The notes under the pieces were generated by a model. The model was not told where the DNA came from. It saw nothing but the letters and a program-made list of their open reading frames with translations, and made no database searches. Shown here piece by piece: positions 1 through 4,831 of a stretch of DNA of 6,570 bases. Position numbers and translations under genes: made by a program. Location: the NCBI GenBank assembly GCA_015711875.1, contig JACVJG010000176.1:1-6570 (forward strand). The letters run 5' to 3'. The DNA is from Candidatus Solincola jinzensis. Lineage in GTDB: Bacteria; Actinomycetota; Geothermincolia; Geothermincolales; RBG-13-55-18. The first letter of the stretch is position 1, and each line of letters opens with the position of its first letter.

Positions 1-56
1 GGGAGGCGCGTTATCCCCGCTCTGTGCGAGGGGTGGCTTTGACGATGAGGCGGCGA

Positions 57-88
57 CAAGAAAGCCCGCGCCGCCATGGCGGCGCGGG
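57..88 (-). terminator. Rho-independent terminator of the 23-residue repeat gene
   Basis: Positions 65-88 form a perfect GC-rich palindrome: a 10-bp stem (65-74 with 79-88) closed by a CATG loop. Read on the minus strand it is followed by CTTTCTTG, a short U-rich tract. It starts about 35 nt beyond the TAA of the minus-strand gene ending at 123, the expected place for an intrinsic terminator. The U-tract is short and interrupted, so efficiency is uncertain. An alternative stem (64-71 with 95-102) overlaps it. Confidence 0.6.
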
Positions 89-122
89 GCGCTAGCGCGG
101 GCCGCCCGGTCCCCGGTTCGCC

Positions 123-509
123 TTAATCCTCGGAGACCGTCAAACCGGGGCGATAAGTCGCCTTGCGCATCTTGTTGAAGACGACGTTCACCGAGCGCGA
201 GAAGACATTGGGATCGGTGTTCTCGATCAGTTTGGTGATAAAACGCTGGTTCTTGTTCATGGCATTGGCAATGGCCGCGGCGTCAAGGTTCTTCATGACT
301 TTGGCCATGAAGTCCGGGTTGCTGTTGATGACCCCTGCCAGTATCTCCGGGTCCAGATAGGCCATGGTTTTGCTGATCAGTTCCTTGTTCTCGTTGATCG
401 CCGTCGCTACCACCTTGGGATCGACCCCAGAGATCATCCCGGAGATAAAATCCTTGTTGTTGGCCATCTTCGCGGCCATCGCGCCCAGCTTGCGGTTCAC
501 CTCACCCAT
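123..509 (-). CDS. Small helical protein of four 23-residue tandem repeats, unknown function
   Basis: I do not recognise this 128-residue protein. The start was set at 509 because a GGGAGG Shine-Dalgarno lies just upstream (about 516-511). The longer open frame to 611 would put 34 unlikely, cysteine-containing residues in front and would run over the promoter. Residues 18-109 are four units of exactly 23 residues (18-40, 41-63, 64-86, 87-109). Each unit has a large hydrophobic residue at its fourth position (F21, L44, F67, F90), Asp followed by Pro or Ala at its thirteenth (D30, D53, D76, D99), and Asn near its end (N39, N62, N85, N108). The pattern suggests two short amphipathic helices per unit joined at the Asp-Pro turn, hence a small alpha-solenoid or bundle. 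There is no signal peptide, membrane segment or catalytic motif, so it is probably cytosolic. It is a single-gene unit with its own promoter and terminator. It could be a scaffold or protein-binding module, but that is inference only. Confidence 0.8.
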   Translation of the reverse strand: MGEVNRKLGAMAAKMANNKDFISGMISGVDPKVVATAINENKELISKTMAYLDPEILAGVINSNPDFMAKVMKNLDAAAIANAMNKNQRFITKLIENTDPNVFSRSVNVVFNKMRKATYRPGLTVSED

Positions 510-920
510 GACAACCTCCCTTAGTGACTGATTATGACCCCCCAGTCGGCGAAAGTAACGAGAAGCAATAATCATTATACAACATGAGTTGTGTTCAAAT
601 GAAGTCAACATGAACAGGAATTTTGTAAACAGTAATCAAAAAAGACTATTATGTTCTAAATGCTAACTAAATAGATTGGGTGCGCGAGCACTACGTGGGA
701 TGGATTCTACAGAGATAAGAGTAAAGAAGAACCATAAACAGATATAGCAGGCGAGCTGGCGCGAGTCGACTTGCCTTTGGTTGTGGGGATATCCGGGGTT
801 CTCTCCGCCGCCCGCCATTCGGTGTGGCGGCGGTGAGGTGTTTACCTTCCAAGACGTCGGGAATAATGGTTTTTGAGCCGGGAGCGATGGAAAGCGAGGG
901 AATGAGAGAAGGAGCTGAAG
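510..920. other. Divergent intergenic region, AT-rich left half and GC-rich hairpins on the right
   Basis: No credible gene lies in this 411-nt gap. The stretch at about 560-750 is AT-rich and holds the minus-strand promoter. The right half contains a GC hairpin (805-812 pairing with 826-833, 13-nt loop) and a small GNRA-type stem-loop (680-691, loop GCGA). Upstream of the glutaredoxin gene there is a weak plus-strand promoter match: TTTACC at 841-846 and AATAAT at 862-867, spaced only 15 nt. The gap ends in the GGAG ribosome site at 911-914. Open frames here on the minus strand are arginine- and serine-rich with no family resemblance. Confidence 0.5.
574..579 (-). promoter_or_regulatory. -10 box (TATAAT) for the repeat-protein gene
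   Basis: The minus strand carries a consensus TATAAT at 579-574, about 65 nt upstream of the ATG at 509. A start near 567 would give a 5' leader of roughly 58 nt ending in the GGGAGG ribosome site. No convincing -35 hexamer sits 16-18 nt upstream; TTGAAC is only 13 nt away. The box overlaps an 11-bp palindrome, ATAATCATTAT (568-578), and adjoins an ACAAC/GTTGT inverted repeat (579-592). Either could be a repressor or activator site. Confidence 0.4.
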
Positions 921-1211
921 ATGTTCGAAGACTATCTCGAAAAGGTAGAGGGAGAAGGCGGGGAACACGAACTGATCCTCTTTGCGCTCTCCACCTGTGG
1001 CTGGTGCCGTAAGGCCAGGAACTTCCTGGACGAGAACAAGCTGCCATATCGCTACGTGTATGTTGACCTCCTGGAAGGAGATGCCCAGAAGGAGGTTTTC
1101 GAGGAGGTAAAGAGGCGCAACCCGCGCAAGACCTTCCCCACCCTGGTGGTGGACGGCGAGGAGGTCATCGCAGGGTTCAACGAGGATAAGTACAGGGAGG
1201 CGCTCCTTTGA
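921..1211 (+). CDS. Glutaredoxin-like thiol-disulfide oxidoreductase (CGWC)
   Basis: A 96-residue thioredoxin-fold protein of glutaredoxin/NrdH size. After an acidic N-terminal extension of about 15 residues comes the first beta strand (18-23) and the redox motif C26-G-W-C29. The fold's cis-proline is P73 in a TFPT segment, followed by a V-V-D-G-E-E strand turn and G85-F86 near the end, the usual glutaredoxin core layout. A GGAG Shine-Dalgarno sits 6 nt before the ATG. The stop overlaps the start of the next gene by 4 nt (TTGA), so the two are translationally coupled. The family reduces protein disulfides or glutathione-type mixed disulfides in the cytosol. Here the partner gene is a ferredoxin-dependent disulfide reductase, so I infer that this protein is reduced by it rather than by glutathione or NADPH. 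The final substrate (ribonucleotide reductase, peroxiredoxin or another) cannot be told from this window. Confidence 0.9.
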   Translation: MFEDYLEKVEGEGGEHELILFALSTCGWCRKARNFLDENKLPYRYVYVDLLEGDAQKEVFEEVKRRNPRKTFPTLVVDGEEVIAGFNEDKYREALL

Positions 1212-1720
1212 GCCCTGAGTTCGAGCCCGAGGTAGTGGAGTTCCGCGACCGCCTGGAAAAAGAGGCTGAAGAGGGCGGTTATCATCTCAACCCTGACCGC
1301 GAGATGACCCTTATGCTCGCAGAGGGGCTGCTGGTGAACCGCAAACGCCATGGTTATCTCCTTTGCCCCTGCCGGATGGGCGAGGGGGATATGGAAAAAG
1401 ACCTGGATATCATCTGTCCCTGCGACTACCGCGACGCCGACCTGGAGGAATATGGCCAGTGTTATTGTGCCCTCTACGTCTCCCGCGATGTTCTGGAAGG
1501 GAAACGCGAGATCAAGGGCCAGATCCCCGAGCGCAGGCCGGATCCGGATGAGATGGAGCGTAAGCGCGAGGAGAAGAGACAAGCGGCGCGGGTGCGAGGG
1601 ATGGCCTTGCCGGTGTGGCGCTGCAGGGTATGCGGCTATCTCGCCGCCCGCGAAAAGCCCCCTGAGGTCTGCCCGGTCTGCAAGGCGGGGCGGGAGCGCT
1701 TCGAGGAGTTCCCGCTCTAG
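1208..1720 (+). CDS. Ferredoxin:disulfide (thioredoxin) reductase catalytic protein fused to rubredoxin
   Basis: This 170-residue protein has two metal-binding parts. Residues 1-100 match the catalytic (beta) chain of ferredoxin:thioredoxin reductase, with its three paired cysteines C53-P-C55, C70-P-C72 and C85-Y-C87. By analogy with the plant enzyme, C53, C70, C72 and C85 should bind a 4Fe-4S cluster, and C55/C87 form the active disulfide. After a charged linker (about 100-131), residues 135-170 form a short rubredoxin domain with C139-x-x-C142-G-Y and C155-P-x-C158 to bind one iron. Related reductase-rubredoxin fusions are known as ferredoxin:disulfide reductases in methanogens and bacteria. 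No variable-chain gene is present here, which suggests the enzyme works without one. The TTG start is supported by AGGGAGG at 1194-1200, 7 nt upstream, and by the 4-nt overlap with the glutaredoxin stop. The histidine of the plant CHC motif is replaced by Y86. Confidence 0.92.
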   Translation: MSPEFEPEVVEFRDRLEKEAEEGGYHLNPDREMTLMLAEGLLVNRKRHGYLLCPCRMGEGDMEKDLDIICPCDYRDADLEEYGQCYCALYVSRDVLEGKREIKGQIPERRPDPDEMERKREEKRQAARVRGMALPVWRCRVCGYLAAREKPPEVCPVCKAGRERFEEFPL

Positions 1721-1729
1721 CCGTTGATC

Positions 1730-1752
1730 GAAGCGAGGGCGGGCGTCGCTTC
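1730..1752 (+). terminator. Possible weak terminator hairpin after the reductase operon
   Basis: GAAGCGA (1730-1736) pairs perfectly with TCGCTTC (1746-1752) around a 9-nt GC-rich loop, only 9 nt after the reductase stop codon. No U-tract follows, so if it terminates at all it would be a non-canonical or Rho-assisted site, or it may simply protect the 3' end. Confidence 0.3.
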
Positions 1753-1776
1753 CGTGGCAAGACAATCGTGGTTATC

Positions 1777-1793
1777 ATGGCATATTATGCCAT
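1777..1793. repeat. Perfect 17-bp palindrome in the convergent intergenic region
   Basis: ATGGCATA and TATGCCAT flank a single central T, giving 8-bp perfect arms. It lies between the converging reductase operon and the zinc-ribbon gene, where no promoter is expected. It has the form of a dimeric regulator site, or could fold as a 7-bp stem with a 3-nt loop. The rest of 1721-1960 shows no gene. On the minus strand after the zinc-ribbon stop there is only a feeble 4-bp hairpin (GCGA/TCGC, about 1948-1960) followed by CCTTTTCCC. Confidence 0.5.
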
Positions 1794-1960
1794 TCCATGC
1801 CAACCAACCCTTGTTTTCGCGCCGGGATAAAACGGCCAAGCAGCCCCACCGCCTGCAGGTGGAAAGTACTTATCCGTGTGATAGAGGGGCTCAACGCCGT
1901 CCTCCGCATTCCCCGGAAGCAATAATCGGCTCATGGGAAAAGGATACGCGACAGCCTCGC

Positions 1961-3367
1961 TCAATCACCAACTTTAAGGATGATGTCCCCGCTTGAGCAT
2001 TCGATATCGACCTGGATGGTGACCGGGGAGACGCGGAAGGCGCCGTTGACGTAAAGGGCCCCATCAGCGTCGCTGGATTCAAGCCGCAATCCCTCTGCCC
2101 ACAGCCGCCCCGAACCCTTATTCACCCTTACTCGTACCCCCACGTCCTCAGGCAGGTACAGCGATAAGTCCCCGGAGCCGCATTTTAAACGCCCTCCCAG
2201 GCCCCCTTCCCAATCCCCCCTCAGGTCGATCTCGGTTTGGCCGCTGGCGTTTTCCATGTCCAACTGCACGTAAGGCACATAGGCGCCGCGCATGTCCAGC
2301 CGCAACCTGCCGCTACCCTGGCTGAGCTCGACGCGACCAAGCTCGCTCATCTGCCCGCACAGCTCCACCTCCACTTCGCCGCTTCCGGACTCCACCTCCA
2401 GAGAGCGCAGGGTGAGGTCTCCCAGGCGGAATGCCCCTTGCGCGCTAGAGAGATCCGCACGCAGGTCAATGGGTATATGGTTCGCGAGGCGCACCAGCCA
2501 CCGGTTGCGCACTAGCCAGAAATCCGGAGCCCACCAATCCCCTCCCTGGGTGACGGCGAGCCTGCCTTCATCGCCGCGCACTGAATAATCCACGCTCGGT
2601 TCCCAGTCCTTTACGTTGAAGGTGAAGGTGCCCTCGAAGAGGCCTTCCGCTCCCCCCTCGACCTCCAGTTCGCCTGAGCGCACCTTCAGCTCCGCTACCA
2701 CGTGCTGCGCCCCCTGGGTTGACACCGTTCTGGTCAAGGTACGGGTCTTGCCGAGGTAGTGGATGGACACGGGCACGATCAGCCCCGCCAGCACCAGCAG
2801 GACGGCGAGGTTGACTATGCCCAGGGTCAGGCCAGCGGTGGCGGGCCCTCCTCCGCCCAGCTCACCGTGCGAGTCGCGGATGCGCGACCTGGCCACCAGC
2901 GCGAAAGCGATGGCCAGCACGCCCCCCAACAGAGGCAGGCACATGAAGGATAAGATCCCCAGAACCAGCGAGGCGATGGCCCATGCGTTAGCGCGCTTAC
3001 CTTTTGCTTGCGGCGTTGCTGGTTCCATCGGAGGCGCCGGTAGTGGCCCACCCGGCGCTGGGGGATATGAGGACCCGGGAGGCGGCGTGAAAGCCCCCTC
3101 GTTAGCGCGGGGAACGCCGGAGGGTATCGGTGGATGGGAGCCGGTAGGCATGAAGTGGTAGGCTCCGGGCGAGGGGAGGGGCTTTCCGCTCGGCGGGCAG
3201 GGCGGCGTCGGCGGCGGCATGGAGGAACCGCCAGTGGATGGCTCTCTCGAAACCGGCTGCTCCAGCCCGCCCTGTCTCTCAACGGACACACCCGTGGGGG
3301 TCCCGCACGAGTGGCAGAATGCCGCCTCTTCAACCAGCTCATTGCCGCAACCCTCACATTTTGCCAT
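1961..3367 (-). CDS. Zinc-ribbon membrane protein with DUF4190-like segment and toast-rack/DUF4097-like beta domain
   Basis: A 468-residue multidomain protein. Residues 1-22 form a zinc ribbon (C4, C7, C18, C21). Residues 30-120 are a Pro/Gly/Ser-rich flexible linker. Residues 127-204 are a hydrophobic segment resembling DUF4190, with two long stretches (about 128-159 and 176-204) separated by a basic S-R-I-R and a glycine-rich loop. Residues 220-275 match the toast_rack_N pattern (strand, GGAEGLFEG, later a W-x-P and a Y-x-V-x-G-x-x-G-x-L strand). Residues 320-468 repeat short G-S-G-x-hydrophobic-x-hydrophobic rungs (328, 351, 375, 397, 418, 458), typical of the single-stranded beta-helix seen in DUF4097 and LiaF-type proteins. 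LiaF relatives take part in envelope-stress sensing, so an envelope or sensing role is plausible but unproven. ATG at 3367 follows AGAGAGGA at 3383-3376, 8 nt upstream. The gene stands alone, with about 300 nt on its upstream side. Confidence 0.85.
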   Translation of the reverse strand: MAKCEGCGNELVEEAAFCHSCGTPTGVSVERQGGLEQPVSREPSTGGSSMPPPTPPCPPSGKPLPSPGAYHFMPTGSHPPIPSGVPRANEGAFTPPPGSSYPPAPGGPLPAPPMEPATPQAKGKRANAWAIASLVLGILSFMCLPLLGGVLAIAFALVARSRIRDSHGELGGGGPATAGLTLGIVNLAVLLVLAGLIVPVSIHYLGKTRTLTRTVSTQGAQHVVAELKVRSGELEVEGGAEGLFEGTFTFNVKDWEPSVDYSVRGDEGRLAVTQGGDWWAPDFWLVRNRWLVRLANHIPIDLRADLSSAQGAFRLGDLTLRSLEVESGSGEVEVELCGQMSELGRVELSQGSGRLRLDMRGAYVPYVQLDMENASGQTEIDLRGDWEGGLGGRLKCGSGDLSLYLPEDVGVRVRVNKGSGRLWAEGLRLESSDADGALYVNGAFRVSPVTIQVDIECSSGDIILKVGD

Positions 3368-3666
3368 GCCAGTAGTCCTCTCTGCCGTCCATATGCTCCT
3401 CTCTCGTCGCTACGACGATATGAAACGGCGCCTCGAGATCCGTTCACATCGCCGCCAAAGTGCTGCTCTTAGCCTTAGACCCTGCTCCCTAAAGCACTGC
3501 CCTCAAAGTCCTGTTCTTAGCCATAGAGTATGCCTTGATCTCCGAGCCGAGGTTACACATAAGGCCCCTTGATATATTCTCACTCAGTTTGCGAGGTTTT
3601 AACGGGTGTCAGGGATTCCCTTCTCCTCCACCCCTCCATTCTTCCACCATATCTGCCAGCATCCTC
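3368..3666. other. Intergenic region between two minus-strand genes
   Basis: This 299-nt gap separates the hydrolase stop from the zinc-ribbon start, so the zinc-ribbon gene probably has its own promoter here. I see no convincing -35/-10 pair and no clear terminator for the hydrolase. The only small dyads are AGGGATTCCCT (3611-3621) and AAGGCCCCTT (about 3561-3570). The middle holds a 13-nt motif in three copies, listed separately. Plus-strand frames crossing the gap read into the antisense of the hydrolase and are not genes. Confidence 0.5.
3457..3517 (-). repeat. Three copies of a 13-nt motif upstream of the zinc-ribbon gene
   Basis: On the plus strand AAAGNNCTGYYCT occurs at 3457-3469, 3491-3503 and 3505-3517. 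The first and third copies belong to a longer 24-nt imperfect direct repeat (3456-3479 and 3504-3527, three mismatches) that both continue into TTAGCC. In the minus orientation the copies lie about 90-150 nt upstream of the zinc-ribbon ATG, a typical distance for activator or repressor sites. Function is inferred from position only. Confidence 0.45.
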
Positions 3667-4494
3667 TCAGGTCGCGGAGGGGCTTATCGCCGTCACCTCT
3701 CCTCCATCCAACCATTCTTCTATCAGATCCACCACCAACTCAGGGTATTCGTAAATGGGGCAGTGGCCGCAATCCGGAATCAGGCGAAATACCGCGTTGC
3801 GCAGCAAAGCGCAAAGGCGCCGGGCCTCCGAGAGTTTAACCGAACGGTCGTGCTCGCCATGTATGAGCATGGTGGGGGCGACGACCTCTCCCGCCTCGCG
3901 CGAGAGGTCGAAATGACGCACCAGGTGAGTGGTCGCGAGGAGCGCGCGCCGGTCAACCAGTGAAGCGCGTGCCGCGGCGCGCCTCAGGAAATCCTCTGGC
4001 AGGCTTTCAGGATGCCTCACCGAAGATCTTATAAAACGGGCGAAGGTCGGCTCGCGCCAGAAAGGCGAGGCCAGAAACGTCGCCGCTTCCAGGAACGGGA
4101 GCCGGTTGGGCCAGGCAAGGGAGCGCGAACGGTGTGGCGTGTCGATGAGCACCAGCCGCGCGACCTCTTCAGGATACTGCCGCGCGTAGTGGAGGGCTAT
4201 CATCCCCCCCATGGAGTGACCCACCAGCACCATGGAGCCTATGCCCTCCGCTAGCGCCAACTGCCTTATAAAGCCGGCGAACCCGTCCAGGGTGAAAGCG
4301 AACCCGGGAGGGATCCCCGCGCCTCCATGCCCCGGGAGGTCGGGCGCCAGGACGCGTCGCCCAGGTGAAAGGAGAGGCAGCAAAAGGTCCCATAGCGCCG
4401 AGGAACCGATCCAGCCGTGTACAAGCACAATGGCGTCCCGCCCCTCGCTGTTCCCGCCCCTCAGCCCTTCTTCCCTTGTGGCCCCGTAGCCCAA
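3667..4494 (-). CDS. Alpha/beta-fold hydrolase
   Basis: A 275-residue single-domain hydrolase of normal family length. The core starts with strand and oxyanion loop V-L-V-H26-G-W, then a D-L-P-G-H-G segment (52-57) typical of the family. The nucleophile elbow is G92-H-S94-M-G-G. The acid residue is D216 in an I-H-G-E-H-D context, and the base is H244 in C-G-H. The triad S94-D216-H244 is therefore complete. Residues about 120-200 form a helical, arginine-rich cap. There is no signal peptide, so it should act in the cytosol. The family spans esterases, C-C bond hydrolases, haloperoxidase-like and lipase-like enzymes, and the substrate cannot be predicted. The start is TTG, strongly supported by AGGAGG 6 nt upstream (4506-4501), with no better ATG. 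The Shine-Dalgarno can pair with an upstream CTCCT. It is the only gene of its transcript unless the doubtful upstream ORF is real. Confidence 0.92.
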   Translation of the reverse strand: MGYGATREEGLRGGNSEGRDAIVLVHGWIGSSALWDLLLPLLSPGRRVLAPDLPGHGGAGIPPGFAFTLDGFAGFIRQLALAEGIGSMVLVGHSMGGMIALHYARQYPEEVARLVLIDTPHRSRSLAWPNRLPFLEAATFLASPFWREPTFARFIRSSVRHPESLPEDFLRRAAARASLVDRRALLATTHLVRHFDLSREAGEVVAPTMLIHGEHDRSVKLSEARRLCALLRNAVFRLIPDCGHCPIYEYPELVVDLIEEWLDGGEVTAISPSAT

Positions 4495-4793
4495 TCCGCA
4501 CCTCCTATATCAGGAGAACATCCCTCATCATGGATGATCTCGCGGCAACGGCATAAACGGCGAAGTGGCGTGCACCATGATCTCAGGAGATGGTGTCTCC
4601 TAAAAGCCATTATATGCCCTTGGCGCAAAGGTGGGCTCGGCGGGTCTGGCTCAAGGGGCCTTTTGCCTTTGCTGCTCCCCGCACGCGCAGAACAGTCCGA
4701 GGCATCGGGCGGCGCACGCTTCCCTTCTGCCGCCAATCCCTCGATCTGATCCATCAGGGTCTCGGGGAGCGTGATGAAGAAAAACCCGGGCAT
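4461..4793 (-). CDS. Doubtful 110-residue ORF upstream of and overlapping the hydrolase
   Basis: An ATG at 4793 opens a 110-codon frame that ends at 4461, overlapping the hydrolase start by 34 nt. The first 30 or so codons use G/C in the third position and give a plausible sequence (MPGFFFITLPETLMDQIEG...). The remainder is proline-, arginine- and cysteine-rich and looks non-coding. There is no Shine-Dalgarno, but a TATAAT (4805-4800) ends only 6 nt before the ATG, the arrangement of a leaderless transcript. If it were real, ribosomes crossing the hydrolase leader could couple the two genes. It may equally be a remnant or chance frame. Confidence 0.22.
   Translation of the reverse strand: MPGFFFITLPETLMDQIEGLAAEGKRAPPDASDCSARAGSSKGKRPLEPDPPSPPLRQGHIMAFRRHHLLRSWCTPLRRLCRCREIIHDEGCSPDIGGADWATGPQGKKG
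4501..4517 (-). promoter_or_regulatory. Hairpin sequestering the hydrolase Shine-Dalgarno
   Basis: On the minus strand CTCCT (4516-4512) is followed by the 5-nt loop GATAT and by AGGAG (4506-4502), which is the core of the hydrolase ribosome site AGGAGG. The perfect 5-bp pairing would hide the site from ribosomes. A second anti-SD copy, TCTCCT, lies upstream at 4590-4585. This could be a modest translational control or thermosensor-type element. A CU-rich stretch near an SD can also occur by chance. Confidence 0.4.
4573..4601 (-). promoter_or_regulatory. Paired alternative hairpins in the hydrolase leader
   Basis: In the minus direction AGGAGA (4601-4596), loop CACCA, TCTCCT (4590-4585) forms a perfect 6-bp stem-loop. 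A competing stem pairs CACCA (4595-4591) with TGGTG (4577-4573), extended by TCT/AGA pairing inside it. The two stems share bases and exclude each other. Transcription starting at the predicted A4601 would place this structure at the extreme 5' end of the hydrolase mRNA. Confidence 0.4.
4609..4614 (-). promoter_or_regulatory. -10 box (TATAAT) for the hydrolase gene
   Basis: A consensus TATAAT on the minus strand (4614-4609) sits about 115 nt upstream of the TTG start. Spacing predicts initiation at A4601, the first base of the AGGAGA hairpin. No -35 resembling TTGACA is seen at 16-18 nt, so it would need an activator or be a weak promoter. Confidence 0.4.
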
Positions 4794-4799
4794 AGCCGA

Positions 4800-4810
4800 A
4801 TTATATATAA
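4800..4810. promoter_or_regulatory. AT-rich palindrome acting as possible back-to-back -10 region
   Basis: TTATATATAA (4801-4810) is a perfect palindrome in an otherwise GC-rich gap. On the plus strand TATATA/TATAAG here would start transcription near 4816, about 16 nt before the PAS-GAF gene ATG. On the minus strand TATAAT (4805-4800) would start at the ATG of the doubtful 110-residue ORF. No good -35 is visible for either direction. Confidence 0.4.
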
Positions 4811-4831
4811 GCCCCATGAGGAGAGGATGAG

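Noticed and set aside
510..611. N-terminal extension of the repeat protein to 611
   Set aside because: The ATG at 509 has an ideal GGGAGG site, while the extension covers the -10 box and does not fit the 23-residue repeat.
787..794. GGATATCC palindrome
   Set aside because: An 8-bp palindrome is expected by chance in a window of this size, and nothing else marks it as functional.
663..1047. Two minus-strand frames before and across the glutaredoxin start
   Set aside because: Arg/Ser/Pro-rich translations with no ribosome site or family resemblance, overlapping the start of a well-supported gene.
1052..1765. 237-codon minus-strand frame
   Set aside because: It is antisense to the glutaredoxin and reductase genes, which have cysteine motifs and ribosome sites. 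The antisense product has none.
2827..3447. 206-codon minus-strand frame overlapping the zinc-ribbon gene
   Set aside because: It is an alternative frame of the proline-rich linker region. The zinc-ribbon frame carries the cysteines, membrane segments and beta rungs, and has the ribosome site.
3535..3963. 142-codon plus-strand frame
   Set aside because: It runs from the intergenic gap into the antisense of the hydrolase C-terminus. It has no ribosome site and no recognisable domain.
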